Source: Allobosea sp. (lineage in GTDB: Bacteria; Pseudomonadota; Alphaproteobacteria; Rhizobiales; Kaistiaceae). From it: a stretch of DNA of 64,000 nucleotides. Each line of letters begins with the position of its first letter. Within the stretch, counting starts at the first letter, position 1. Below are positions 53,161-62,097 of the stretch, piece by piece. The notes beneath the pieces are model-generated. The model ran no database searches, had not been told where the DNA came from, and saw only the letters and a list, made by a program, of their open reading frames with translations. The stretch is taken from contig JAFKFV010000015.1 of the NCBI GenBank assembly GCA_017307955.1, forward strand, positions 186,001 to 250,000, in the 5' to 3' direction. The position numbers and the translations under genes are program-made.

Positions 53161-54750
53161 GTGGTCGAGACAGTGGTCGGCGAAAAGGGAATGGTCGTGG
53201 CCCCGCACAGGGCGGCGTCCGAGACGGGGGCAGAGATTCTCCGCGCCGGCGGCAACGCCATCGAGGCGATGATCGGCATGGCGGCCACCATCGCCGTCGT
53301 CTATCCGCATATGAACGCCATCGGCGGCGACGGCTTCTGGCTGATCCGTGAGCCGGGTAAGGAACCGCGCTATATCGAGGCCTGTGGCGCCGCCGGAGCG
53401 GGAGCCTCGATCCGCGCCTATCGCGACAAGGGCCACGAGCGCATGCCGGTGCGCGGGCCCGACGCGGCGATCACGGTCGCCGGCGCCGTCTCGGGCTGGC
53501 ACCTGGCGCATGAGCTCTCGAAGAGCCTCGGCGGCGCCCAGCATCCGAAGACGCTGCTGGCCGACGCGGTCGCCCATGCGAAGAACGGCATCTCGGTCAC
53601 CCGCTCGCAGGCTCGCCTGACGGCGCTGCATCACGACGCGCTTGCCGCTGCGCCGGGCTTTGCCGACGTGTTCCTGCCGGAGGGCAAGCCGCCCGCGATC
53701 GGCGATACCATCCACCAGCCGCGCCTCGCCGACACGCTCGACCAATTGGCGCATGCCGGCTTCATGGATTTCTACCGCGGCGATGTCGGCAAGGCGCTTG
53801 CCGACGATCTGGAGCGCATCGGCAGCCCGGTGACGCGCGAGGATCTCGTGCGCCATGAAGCCCGTTTCCGCGCGCCGCTCTCGGTCGCGCTCGCCGATGC
53901 CACCGTCTACAACGCGCCGCCGCCGACCCAGGGCCTCGCCTCGCTGCTGATCCTCGGCATCTTCGAACGCCTCGGCGTCAGGCGCGGCGAGAGCTTCGAG
54001 CATATCCACGGGCTGGTCGAGGCGACCAAGCGCGCCTTCCTGCTGCGCGACAAGCATGTGACCGATCCGGTCTTCGCCGGCGATGTCTCGATCCATCTCT
54101 CGGAGCGCGTTCTGGCGCGCGAGGCGGCGGCGATCGACATGCGCCGCGCCGCGCCCTGGCCGCAGGTGGCGGAGAAGGGCGACACGGTCTGGATGGGCGC
54201 CGTCGACAGCGAGGGCCTCGCCGTCTCCTATATCCAGTCGATCTTCTTCGAATTCGGCTCCGGCTGCGTGCTGCCGGCGACCGGCGTCACCTGGCAGAAC
54301 CGCGGCTCGAGCTTCCATCTCGATCCCGCCGCCCGCAATCCGCTGGAGCCCGGCCGCAAGCCCTTCCATACGCTGAACCCTGCCCTCGCCCGCTTCAAGG
54401 ATGGCCGCGTGATGCCCTATGGCACCATGGGCGGCGAGGGCCAGCCGCAGACCCAGGCCGCCGTCTTCACGCGCCATGCGCTGTTCGGCATGGACCTCGC
54501 CGAGGCGATCGCAGCGCCGCGCTGGCTGCTCGGCCGCACCTGGGGCTCCGACCATCTGCATCTTCGCCTCGAGAACCGCTTCGATCCGGACCTCATCCTC
54601 GCGCTGGAGCAGGCCGGGCATGAGCTCGAGGTCATCGAGGAGGCCTATTCCGACACGATGGGCCATGCCGGCGCCATCGTGCGGCGCCGCGACGGCCGCT
54701 CGTTCGGCGCCAGCGACCCGCGCTCAGACGGCGCCGCGATCGCCGCCTGA
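53161..54750 (+). CDS. gamma-glutamyltransferase-family Ntn hydrolase, cytoplasmic
   Basis: A 529-residue member of the GGT family, whose precursor self-cleaves to expose a nucleophilic threonine. That residue is probably T342, in EKGDTVWMGAVDSEGLAVSY, aligned with the TTHxSVVD of classical GGT; the second position is Val rather than Thr. Other family parts are EILRAGGNAIEAMIGMA, NAIGGDGFWL and GTMGGEGQPQTQAAVF. GTG 53161 follows GGAGG by 6 bases and gives a protein with no signal peptide, unlike exported GGTs. Homologues include oxamate amidohydrolase and acylases, so a cytoplasmic amide substrate is likely. It precedes an amidase and a LysR regulator. Confidence 0.85.
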   Translation: MVETVVGEKGMVVAPHRAASETGAEILRAGGNAIEAMIGMAATIAVVYPHMNAIGGDGFWLIREPGKEPRYIEACGAAGAGASIRAYRDKGHERMPVRGPDAAITVAGAVSGWHLAHELSKSLGGAQHPKTLLADAVAHAKNGISVTRSQARLTALHHDALAAAPGFADVFLPEGKPPAIGDTIHQPRLADTLDQLAHAGFMDFYRGDVGKALADDLERIGSPVTREDLVRHEARFRAPLSVALADATVYNAPPPTQGLASLLILGIFERLGVRRGESFEHIHGLVEATKRAFLLRDKHVTDPVFAGDVSIHLSERVLAREAAAIDMRRAAPWPQVAEKGDTVWMGAVDSEGLAVSYIQSIFFEFGSGCVLPATGVTWQNRGSSFHLDPAARNPLEPGRKPFHTLNPALARFKDGRVMPYGTMGGEGQPQTQAAVFTRHALFGMDLAEAIAAPRWLLGRTWGSDHLHLRLENRFDPDLILALEQAGHELEVIEEAYSDTMGHAGAIVRRRDGRSFGASDPRSDGAAIAA

Positions 54751-54852
54751 GCATTCCGGCCGGCCGCATTTGGCAGGCGGCCGGAAATCGGCGTATGAAA
54801 CGATCCATCGTCGGCGTCGCCGGCGCTTCTCCTGATTGCAAAGCGCGGTTCC

Positions 54853-56037
54853 ATGCTCCTCGCCTTCGACCCGGTCGACGCCTTCCTGGACTATCCCTCC
54901 GTTCCCGTCCCCGGTTCGCCCGACGGCCCGCTCAAGGGACTGACGCTCGCGGTCAAGGATCTCTACGACGTCGCGGGTTATCCGACCGGCGCTGGCCATC
55001 CGCTGGTCAGGGCGCAGAGCGCCGTCAAGACGACGACGGCCCCGGCGGTGCAGAAGCTGCTCGACGCCGGCGCGGCCTTTGTCGGCAAGACGCATACCGA
55101 CGAGTTCGCCTATTCGATGAACGGCGAGAATTTCCACTACGGCACGCCGGTCAATATCCGCGCCCCGGGCCGCATCCCGGGCGGATCGTCGTCGGGTTCG
55201 GCCGCCGCGGTCTCGGCCGGCCTGGTCGATATCGCGCTCGGCTCCGATACCGGCGGCTCGGTGCGCGCGCCGGCTTCCTATAACGGCTTGTTCGGCCTCC
55301 GCCCGACCTTCGATCGCATCGACATTTCGGGCGTGTTCCCGCTCGCCCATTCCTTCGACACGGTCGGCTGGTTCGCCCGCGACATCGACACCTTCGCCCG
55401 CGTCGCGCCGATCCTGCTCGGTGAAGACACGAGCGCAACGCCGCTCACCCGCTTCATCGTCGGCGACGACATCCATGCGTTGCTGCTCGGCGACCTCGAG
55501 GAGGCCGCGATCCGCTCCGCGACGCCGCGCATCGCCGCGCAGCTGGAGCCCGCCGGCGCCGTGATCGTCGCGCCCGAGGGTCTCGCCGCCTGGCGCATGA
55601 TCTTCCGCACCATGCAGGCCTATGAGGCCTGGCAGGCGCATGGCGACTGGATCCGCGCCAACGATCCCGTCTTCGGTCCCGGCGTGCGCGAGCGCTTCGA
55701 ATGGGCCAGCCATGTGACGGCCGAGGAATACGACGCCGCCGGCCAGCGCCGCGCGCAGGTGCGCGAGCGGCTGCTCTCGCTGCTCGGCGACGACACGGTG
55801 CTCGCCATCCCGACGACGCCCGGCATCGCGCCGCTGCGCGGCCTCGGCGGCGAGGAACTGGATTCCTACCGCAACCGCGCGCTGTCGATGCTCTGCTCGG
55901 CGGGCCTCGCAGGCCTGCCACAGATCAGCCTGCCGCTCGCCGAGCACGAGGGCTGCCCGCTCGGCGTCTCGCTGGTAGCGCCGCCCGGCCGCGACCGCGC
56001 GCTGGTCGAGCTCGCCCGCCGCATCATGGCCGCATAG
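54853..56037 (+). CDS. amidase (amidase-signature family)
   Basis: A 394-residue Ser-cisSer-Lys amidase. The catalytic Lys is in LTLAVKDLYDVAG, the cis-Ser in PGGSSSGSAAAVSAG, and the nucleophile Ser in GSDTGGSVRAPASYNG. It is shorter than GatA and lacks an extra C-terminal domain. The substrate is unknown. ATG 54853 has only a weak ribosome binding site (GCGCGG). It lies 102 bases after the GGT gene and 8 bases before a LysR gene, and the three probably act on one family of amides. Confidence 0.9.
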   Translation: MLLAFDPVDAFLDYPSVPVPGSPDGPLKGLTLAVKDLYDVAGYPTGAGHPLVRAQSAVKTTTAPAVQKLLDAGAAFVGKTHTDEFAYSMNGENFHYGTPVNIRAPGRIPGGSSSGSAAAVSAGLVDIALGSDTGGSVRAPASYNGLFGLRPTFDRIDISGVFPLAHSFDTVGWFARDIDTFARVAPILLGEDTSATPLTRFIVGDDIHALLLGDLEEAAIRSATPRIAAQLEPAGAVIVAPEGLAAWRMIFRTMQAYEAWQAHGDWIRANDPVFGPGVRERFEWASHVTAEEYDAAGQRRAQVRERLLSLLGDDTVLAIPTTPGIAPLRGLGGEELDSYRNRALSMLCSAGLAGLPQISLPLAEHEGCPLGVSLVAPPGRDRALVELARRIMAA

Positions 56038-56045
56038 GGACGCCG

Positions 56046-56951
56046 ATGGACACGCTGACCCGCATGCGGACATTCGTGGAGGTCGTCGAGGCGGGCGGCT
56101 TCTCGGCGGCCGCCCGCAAGATGGGCCGGTCCAAGGCGCTGATCTCGAAATATGTCCGCGAGCTCGAAGACGAGCTCGGTGCCCGCCTCCTCAACCGCAC
56201 GACGCGCACGCTGTCGCTGACCGAGGTCGGCCAGACCTATGCCCGCGATGCGACCGAGATCCTGCAGCGCATCGACGATCTGCAAAGTTCGGTCGGCGAC
56301 GCCCACGCCGCCGCCCGCGGCCGATTGAAGGTCAGCGCCCCGCGCACCTTCGGCGACGGCGAACTCGGCCGCGCGATCATGGACTTCGTGCTGGAAGAGC
56401 CGGATATCTCGCTGGAGCTGCATCTCGAGGACCGCTTCGTCGATCTCGTCGACGAGGGTTTCGACGTCGCGATCCGCATCTCGTCGCTGAGCGATTCGAG
56501 CCTGATCGCCCGTCGACTTTCGGCCTTCCGCATCGTCTGCTGCGCGACCGACGAGGTCATCGAGCGCTACGGCTTGCCGGAAATGCCGATCGACCTTGCC
56601 GACCGTCCCTGCATCGTCGACTGGAACGTCAATCGCGGCAACTGGCCCTTCATGGTCGAGGGCGAGCGGGTGACGATCGCCGTCAAGGGACGAGTCGAGG
56701 TCAACAGCCCCAATGTCGCCCGCGAGGCGGCGCTCGCCGGCCTCGGCTTCGTCATGGTGCCCTATCTCGTGGTGCGCGACGACATCGCCGCCGGTCGCCT
56801 CAAGGCGGTGCTCGATCAATATGAGACGTCGGCGGTCGCCATCCACGCCGTCTATCCGCATCGCCGGCACCTCTCCGGCAAGGTGCGCGCCTTCATCGAC
56901 TATCTCGTGCGCTGGTTCGAGAGCTCCGGCCGTCCCGAAGGCGGCTGCTGA
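56046..56951 (+). CDS. LysR-family transcriptional regulator
   Basis: A 301-residue regulator with an N-terminal winged helix (MDTLTRMRTFVEVVEAGGF, ALISKYVRELEDELGARLL, TRTLSLTEVG) and a substrate-binding domain (VSAPRTFGDGELGRAIMDF, EDRFVDLVDEGFDVAIRI). This matches the subgroup similar to DsdC/CrgA-like regulators. ATG 56046 has AGGGA upstream. It is placed on the same strand 8 bases after the amidase, so it is likely cotranscribed and regulates the amidase/GGT unit. The target is inferred from position only. Confidence 0.9.
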   Translation: MDTLTRMRTFVEVVEAGGFSAAARKMGRSKALISKYVRELEDELGARLLNRTTRTLSLTEVGQTYARDATEILQRIDDLQSSVGDAHAAARGRLKVSAPRTFGDGELGRAIMDFVLEEPDISLELHLEDRFVDLVDEGFDVAIRISSLSDSSLIARRLSAFRIVCCATDEVIERYGLPEMPIDLADRPCIVDWNVNRGNWPFMVEGERVTIAVKGRVEVNSPNVAREAALAGLGFVMVPYLVVRDDIAAGRLKAVLDQYETSAVAIHAVYPHRRHLSGKVRAFIDYLVRWFESSGRPEGGC

Positions 56952-57011
56952 ACGACACGATCTGGCCGCAGTTTTCGGGCGAAGTGCTGCGCGTCGCCGC
57001 CGGGATTCCTC

Positions 57012-57656
57012 ATGCTGAACCGCTTCCTGATCGCCTCCCTCGCCGTCATCGGCAGCACGCTCGCGGCATCCGCCCATCCGCATGTCTTCGTCGATGCCCG
57101 CGAGGAGATCGTCTTCGATCCCTCCGGTAAGATGACCGCCATCCGCCATGTCTGGCAGTTCGACGAGGCCTTCACCTCCTTCGCGGTGCAGGGCCTCGAC
57201 GCCAATGGCGACGGCAAGCTCTCCGACGAGGAGCTGAAGCCGCTCGCCAAGGTCAATGTCGAGTCGCTCAAGGAATACCGCTACTTCACCAATCTGAAGG
57301 TCGGCAACAAGCATATCCCGGTCAATCCGCCGACCGAGTACTGGCTCGACTTCCACAGCGGCCGCCTGACGCTCTTTTATACGCTGCCGCTGCGCACGCC
57401 GGTGGCGCCCGGCCCGGAGACGACGCTGGAAGTGTTCGATCCCGAATATTTCGTCGCCTTCAACTTCGTGAAGGGCCACCAGATCACGCTCGACGGCGCG
57501 CCGGCCTCCTGCACCACCACGGTACGCGCGCCGCATGCGCTCGACGACGCCACCATGGCGCAGATCGCGGCCATCCCCGCCGACCAGCCCGACTTGCCGG
57601 CCGAGCTCGCCGATGCCGCGGCAAGCCTCGCGACGCTCATCTCGGTGCGCTGCTGA
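57012..57656 (+). CDS. DUF1007 family periplasmic protein, probable metal-binding
   Basis: A 214-residue exported protein. The signal peptide MLNRFLIASLAVIGSTLAAS should be cut after ASA, so that the mature chain begins HPHVFVDAREE, an N-terminal histidine arrangement suited to metal binding. It also has an EF-hand-like loop, DANGDGKLSDEEL. DUF1007 proteins are typically next to NicO-type transporters, as here: the next gene shares the TGATG junction. A periplasmic metal-binding partner of the transporter is a reasonable role, not shown. Confidence 0.85.
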   Translation: MLNRFLIASLAVIGSTLAASAHPHVFVDAREEIVFDPSGKMTAIRHVWQFDEAFTSFAVQGLDANGDGKLSDEELKPLAKVNVESLKEYRYFTNLKVGNKHIPVNPPTEYWLDFHSGRLTLFYTLPLRTPVAPGPETTLEVFDPEYFVAFNFVKGHQITLDGAPASCTTTVRAPHALDDATMAQIAAIPADQPDLPAELADAAASLATLISVRC

Positions 57657-58726
57657 TGCGCCGCCTTGCGCTCGCCCTCGCCGCCTTCCTCGTGCCGGCA
57701 CTCGCTCATGCCGCGCCGAGCCCCTTCGGCATCGCGACGCCCGACGGCGGTGGCACGGTCGCATGGGCCGGCCCGCTGCGCGGCTTCTTCGTCTGGATCG
57801 CGGCCGAACAGTCGAACTTCTACCGCGCGCTGACAGCGGCGCTCTCCGCCTTCGCCGACAATCCGCATGCCGCCTTCATCCTGATCGGCCTGTCGCTCGC
57901 CTATGGCGTCTTCCACGCGGTCGGCCCCGGCCACGGCAAGGCGGTGATCGCCTCCTATCTACTGGCGACCGGCGACACGCTGAAACGCGGCATCGCGATC
58001 TCCTTCGCCTCCGCCTTCGTTCAGGCGCTGACGGCGATCGTCGTGGTCTCGGTCGGCGCCATCCTGCTCAACGTCACCGCCGTGACGATGACGAGAGCGA
58101 CCGATGCGCTCGAGATCGCGAGCTTCGCGCTGATCGCCATCTGCGGCGTCTGGCTCCTGTGGTCGAAGACCTTCGGTCGCCATGGCGATGAAGCCGCGCC
58201 CGTGCCGCATGTTCATGACGCGTCCTGCGCCATCAATCACGGCCGCCTCGGCCTGTCCGGCACCAATCTTTCCGGCAGTCTCGGCGGCGCGCCCCGCCTC
58301 GCCTTCACGGCCGGTCCCGCCGTCGCCGCGTCGTCGTCGAGCTTCGCCTGCGACTGCGGCCACGGCCATGCGCCCGATCCTCGGACGCTCACCGCGCCGC
58401 TGACGCTCAAGAGCGCCTGGACCGCCATCCTCGCGGTCGGCATCCGCCCCTGTTCGGGCGCGGTGATCGTGCTCGTCTTCGCGCTGTCACAGAAGCTGTG
58501 GTGGGTCGGCATCCTCTCCGTGCTGGCGATGGCGCTCGGCACCGGCGTCACCGTCGCAGCCCTTGCGGCGCTCGCCGTCAAGGCGAAGGACATTGCCCTG
58601 CGCGTCTCGAACCGCGGCGATTCCCCGGTCGCGCTGCGCGTGATCCGCGGCCTCGAGATCGCCGCCGCCGCCGGCATCCTTCTGTTCGGCCTCGCGATGC
58701 TGGGCGGCGCCCTGGCCGGGCTCTGA
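57656..58726 (+). CDS. NicO/RcnA-type nickel/cobalt transporter
   Basis: A 356-residue inner-membrane protein with an N-terminal signal-like segment ending ALAHA. The family motif YGVFHAVGPGHGKAVIASY (residues about 82-100) supplies the metal-ligand histidines; the second is VGIRPCSGAVIVLVFALSQ. Cytoplasmic or periplasmic loops are rich in His and Cys (PHVHDASCAINHG, CDCGHGHAPD). It may import or export Ni, Co or a related ion; direction cannot be read from sequence. ATG 57656 overlaps the DUF1007 stop by one base. It is convergent with the C26 gene 6 bases away. Confidence 0.9.
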   Translation: MRRLALALAAFLVPALAHAAPSPFGIATPDGGGTVAWAGPLRGFFVWIAAEQSNFYRALTAALSAFADNPHAAFILIGLSLAYGVFHAVGPGHGKAVIASYLLATGDTLKRGIAISFASAFVQALTAIVVVSVGAILLNVTAVTMTRATDALEIASFALIAICGVWLLWSKTFGRHGDEAAPVPHVHDASCAINHGRLGLSGTNLSGSLGGAPRLAFTAGPAVAASSSSFACDCGHGHAPDPRTLTAPLTLKSAWTAILAVGIRPCSGAVIVLVFALSQKLWWVGILSVLAMALGTGVTVAALAALAVKAKDIALRVSNRGDSPVALRVIRGLEIAAAAGILLFGLAMLGGALAGL

Positions 58727-58731
58727 GCCCT

Positions 58732-59517
58732 TTATTCGGCCGCCGTCGCGAGACCGGCGCGTGCCGCGATCCGCTCGCGCATCGCATCGCCGAACGCCCG
58801 GAACAGCCGCCCCGACGGCGCGTCGGTCGCCACCCAGTATTCCGGATGCCACTGCACGCCGACCGCGAAGCCCCGCGCGCCCGTGACGCTTACGGCCTCG
58901 ATGGTGCCGTCCGGCGCGACCGCCTCGACGGTCAATCCCTCGGCGAGCCTGCCGACCGCCTGGCGGTGCAGCGAGTTCACCTGGAAGGCCTCGGCCTCGA
59001 CGATGCGCCCGAGACAGCCGCCGGTCGTGATGACGACATCCTGGCGGATGGCGAAGCGCTCGGCCTGCACGTCGGAGACGGGCGCGCGATGATCGTGGCG
59101 GCCGGGCAGCTCCTGCACCTCGGAAATGAGCGTGCCGCCGAGCGCGACATTCAGCTCCTGGAAGCCGCGGCAGATCGCGAGCAGCGGCACGCCATGGCGA
59201 AGCGCGGCGCGGATGAGCGGCAGCGTCGTGGCGTCGCGCGCATGGTCATAGGGCTCCGACGCGGCATCGGCCTCGGCGCCATAGAGCGGCGGATGGACAT
59301 TGGATCGGCTGCCGGTCACGAGCACGCCATCGACCCGCTCCAGCAGCGCCTCGATATCGAGCGCATCGCCGAGCGAGGGGACGACCACCGGCAGGCCGCC
59401 GAGGCCGATCGTCACCGCCTTCACATAGGTCTCGGCCGCTGCGTGCCAGCGATAGCCGTCTGCGTCGCGCACATCGGCGGTGACGGCAACGAGCGGGATG
59501 GGGCGGGAATGGCTCAT
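58732..59517 (-). CDS. gamma-glutamyl-gamma-aminobutyrate hydrolase, peptidase C26
   Basis: A 261-residue class-I glutamine-amidotransferase-fold hydrolase, similar to PuuD. The nucleophile Cys is in AICRGFQELNVALGGTL and the His-x-Glu in VGVQWHPEYWV. PuuD cleaves gamma-glutamyl-GABA at the end of the putrescine pathway. It lies about 6 kb beyond the odc-hss genes, so a polyamine role is possible. No other puu gene is present in the window. A GGAT-like ribosome binding site precedes ATG 59517. Confidence 0.9.
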   Translation of the reverse strand: MSHSRPIPLVAVTADVRDADGYRWHAAAETYVKAVTIGLGGLPVVVPSLGDALDIEALLERVDGVLVTGSRSNVHPPLYGAEADAASEPYDHARDATTLPLIRAALRHGVPLLAICRGFQELNVALGGTLISEVQELPGRHDHRAPVSDVQAERFAIRQDVVITTGGCLGRIVEAEAFQVNSLHRQAVGRLAEGLTVEAVAPDGTIEAVSVTGARGFAVGVQWHPEYWVATDAPSGRLFRAFGDAMRERIAARAGLATAAE

Positions 59518-59734
59518 GATCGGATCCGGTCGCTTCGGCTCGGGGCATCACTACACCCGGCAGGAAAAGATGGCGAGACCGCGACGAGGCCGCAAGGCCG
59601 CGCGTCACAGGCCGCCGGAACGGCAGCGGGCCGAGACGGTTGATGCATCGCGGTCCTGATCGTCAGCCGCATTTGCGGTTGAACCACAGCCGCCCCCGGA
59701 CCATCATCCTCGCCCATCCTTCCGGAGTCTCCCC

Positions 59735-60733
59735 ATGGCCACCAAGCTTCCCACCCGCCCGCTCGGCAAGACCGGGCTCGACATCACGCCGGTCGGCATC
59801 GGCGCCTGGGCGATCGGCGGCGAGGCCTGGGGGCCGCAGGACGACCAGGTCTCGGTCGATGCCATCCGCCACGCCGTCGCGCGCGGCATCAACTGGATCG
59901 ACACCGCCGCCATCTACGGCCTCGGCCATTCCGAGGAGGTGGTCGGCGCGGCGCTCAGGCAGATTTCGCCCGAGGAACGGCCGCTGGTCTTTACGAAATG
60001 CGGGCTCGTCTGGCCGGAGGAGACGCCGGAGCGCAAGCATGTCCGCCGCTCGGGCAAGGCCGAGAGCGTCCGCCGCGAGGCGGAAGCCTCGCTGAAGCGG
60101 CTCGGCGTCGAGGTGATCGACCTCTTCCAGATGCACTGGCAGCCCGAGGATGCGCCGATCGAGGAATATTGGCAGGCGATGCTCGACCTGAAGCAGGAAG
60201 GCAAGGTGCGCCATGTCGGCCTCTCCAACCACGACACCGCCGCGCTCGACGCCGCCGAGGCGATCGGCCATGTCGAGACGCTGCAGCCGCCCTTCTCGAT
60301 GATCCGCCGCGATTCCGCCGCGACCGTCCTGCCCTGGTGCCTCGAACACGGAACCGGAACGCTGGTCTACAGCCCGATGCAGGCCGGCCTCCTCTCGGGC
60401 GCCTTCTCGGCCGAGCGCGTCGCGAACCTCCCCGACAGCGACTGGCGCAAGAAGGACGTCCAGTTCACCGACAATCTCGAAAAGAACCTCGCCCTCGTCG
60501 ATGCGCTGCGTCCGATCGCCGAGAAGCATGAGAGTTCGGTCGGTACGATCGCGCTCGCCTGGGCGCTGACATGGCCGGGCCTGACCGCGGCGATCGTCGG
60601 CGCCCGCTCGCCCGAGCAGGTCGATGGCTGGATCGGCGCGGCGAGCCTCGCGCTCGACGGCGAGGACCTCACCGCGATCACCGCCGCGATCCGTGCGACC
60701 GGCGCCGGCAGCGGCCCCGTCGAGCCTGTCTGA
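59735..60733 (+). CDS. aldo/keto reductase
   Basis: A 332-residue NADPH-dependent TIM-barrel oxidoreductase. The N-terminal stretch LGKTGLDITPVGIGAWAIGG is typical; catalytic residues include Asp/Tyr in NWIDTAAIYGLGHSEEVVG, Lys in LVFTKCGLVW and His in IDLFQMHWQPED. AIVGARSPEQVDGWIGAA is the cofactor-binding end. It resembles the YajO/GldA-like AKR group; the substrate is unknown. ATG 59735 follows GGAG. It is divergent from the C26 gene. Confidence 0.92.
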   Translation: MATKLPTRPLGKTGLDITPVGIGAWAIGGEAWGPQDDQVSVDAIRHAVARGINWIDTAAIYGLGHSEEVVGAALRQISPEERPLVFTKCGLVWPEETPERKHVRRSGKAESVRREAEASLKRLGVEVIDLFQMHWQPEDAPIEEYWQAMLDLKQEGKVRHVGLSNHDTAALDAAEAIGHVETLQPPFSMIRRDSAATVLPWCLEHGTGTLVYSPMQAGLLSGAFSAERVANLPDSDWRKKDVQFTDNLEKNLALVDALRPIAEKHESSVGTIALAWALTWPGLTAAIVGARSPEQVDGWIGAASLALDGEDLTAITAAIRATGAGSGPVEPV

Positions 60734-60759
60734 CCGGGCGCGCGCCCTCGTCTTCCCCG

Positions 60760-60790
60760 TTGACAGAAACGGGCGGATGACATCGGCTAT
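60760..60790 (+). promoter_or_regulatory. possible promoter for the TRAP binding-protein gene
   Basis: TTGACA (60760-60765) is a perfect -35 hexamer; the best following -10 is weak (GGCTAT at 60785-60790, spacing 19). It lies 48 bases before the ATG. The -10 is poor, so confidence is low. Confidence 0.3.
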
Positions 60791-60837
60791 CCTTCCTGAA
60801 AAGCGCCGTCATAAGGCACCACCGGGAGGGATCATCC

Positions 60838-61956
60838 ATGGACGAGACACGGCTCGACCGCCGCAAATTCTTCAAGACCGCCGGCCTCGGCGCGGGCGCG
60901 ACGCTCGCGACGACGGCCCTCGCCGCCCCCGCGATCGCGCAGGCGATGCCGGAGGTGAAATGGCGCGTGCAGTCGAGCTTCCCGAAATCGCTCGACACCA
61001 TCTATGGCGGCGGCGTGACCATCGCCGAGACGGTCGCGGCGCTGACCGACGGCAAGTTCCAGATCGATGTCGGCGAGGCGGGCCGCTTCGTTCCCGGCCC
61101 GCAGGCGCTCGACGCCGTGCAGAACGACACGGTCGAGGCCTGCCACACCTGCTCCTATTACTTCGTCGGCAAAGATCCGACTTTCGCCATCGGCACGGCG
61201 CTGCCCTTCGGCCTCAACGCCCGAATGCAGAATGCCTGGATCATCGAGGGCGGCGGGCAGAAGCTGCTCGACGATTTCTACGCGGGCTACAACATCGTCT
61301 CCTTCGTCGCCGGCAATACCGGCGTGCAGATGGGCGGCTGGTTCCGCAAGGAGATCAAGGGCATCGACGATCTGAAGAGCGTCAAGATGCGCATCGCCGG
61401 CCTCGGCGGCATGGTGATGGCCAAGCTCGGCGCCGTGCCGCAGCAGATCCCCGGCGGCGACATCTATCCGGCGCTGGAGAAGGGCACCATCGACTCGGCG
61501 GAATGGGTCGGTCCCTATGACGACGAGAAGCTCGGCTTCTACCAGGTCGCGCCCTACTACTATTATCCCGGCTTCTGGGAAGGCGGACCGTCGATCCACC
61601 TCTTCGTCAACAAGGCGAAGTGGGAGGCGCTGCCGCCGGCCTATCAGGCGGCACTGAAGGCCGGCGCCGCGACCGCCAACCAGACCATGCTGGCGAAATA
61701 CGACGTCAAGAACAACACGGCAATCCGCAGCCTCGTCGGCAAGGGCGTCAAGCTGCGTCCCTTCCCACGCGACGTGCTCGAGGCCGCCTATGGCGCCGCC
61801 TTCGAGATCTATGGCGAGATCTCGGCCAAGAACGCCAATTTCAAGACCATCTACGAGCCGTGGAAGAAGTTCCGCGACGAGAGCTACCAGTGGTTCCGCG
61901 TCGCCGAATACACCTTCGATTCGTTCGGCTTCGCCCAGCAGGCCAAGGGCGGCTGA
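60838..61956 (+). CDS. TRAP transporter substrate-binding protein, FcbT1/DctP type
   Basis: A 372-residue periplasmic protein with a Tat-type leader (DRRKFFKTAGLGAGATLA, cleavage near AIAQA). The mature part has VKWRVQSSFPKSLDTIYGGG, GEAGRFVPGPQALDAVQNDT and VGPYDDEKLGFYQVAPYYYY, close to TRAP binding proteins for mannitol/chloroaromatic-like acids (COG4663). AGGG precedes ATG 60838. Unusually, the probable permease genes (dctM, dctQ) are convergent on the other strand rather than in the same operon. Confidence 0.9.
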   Translation: MDETRLDRRKFFKTAGLGAGATLATTALAAPAIAQAMPEVKWRVQSSFPKSLDTIYGGGVTIAETVAALTDGKFQIDVGEAGRFVPGPQALDAVQNDTVEACHTCSYYFVGKDPTFAIGTALPFGLNARMQNAWIIEGGGQKLLDDFYAGYNIVSFVAGNTGVQMGGWFRKEIKGIDDLKSVKMRIAGLGGMVMAKLGAVPQQIPGGDIYPALEKGTIDSAEWVGPYDDEKLGFYQVAPYYYYPGFWEGGPSIHLFVNKAKWEALPPAYQAALKAGAATANQTMLAKYDVKNNTAIRSLVGKGVKLRPFPRDVLEAAYGAAFEIYGEISAKNANFKTIYEPWKKFRDESYQWFRVAEYTFDSFGFAQQAKGG

Positions 61957-61971
61957 GACGAGAAGGAAGAG

Positions 61972-62097
61972 ACCCTCACCCTGCCCTCTCCCGCAAGCGG
62001 AAGGGGGTGATCTTCCCCGCGAACTGACTCTTCGACTGGCACCCGGCACGGACCTACCCCCTCTCCCGCTTGCGGGAGAGGGGCGGGGTGAGGGGCA
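61972..62097. repeat. composite GC-rich intergenic palindromic repeat, copy 5
   Basis: ACCCTCACCCTGCCCTCTCC with an imperfect hairpin in the left half. The right half is a perfect 12-bp hairpin, CCCCTCTCCCGC-TT-GCGGGAGAGGGG (62058-62083), ending GGTGAGGGG. The small membrane gene at 62054 reads through the right half and takes its stop codon from it. Confidence 0.85.
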
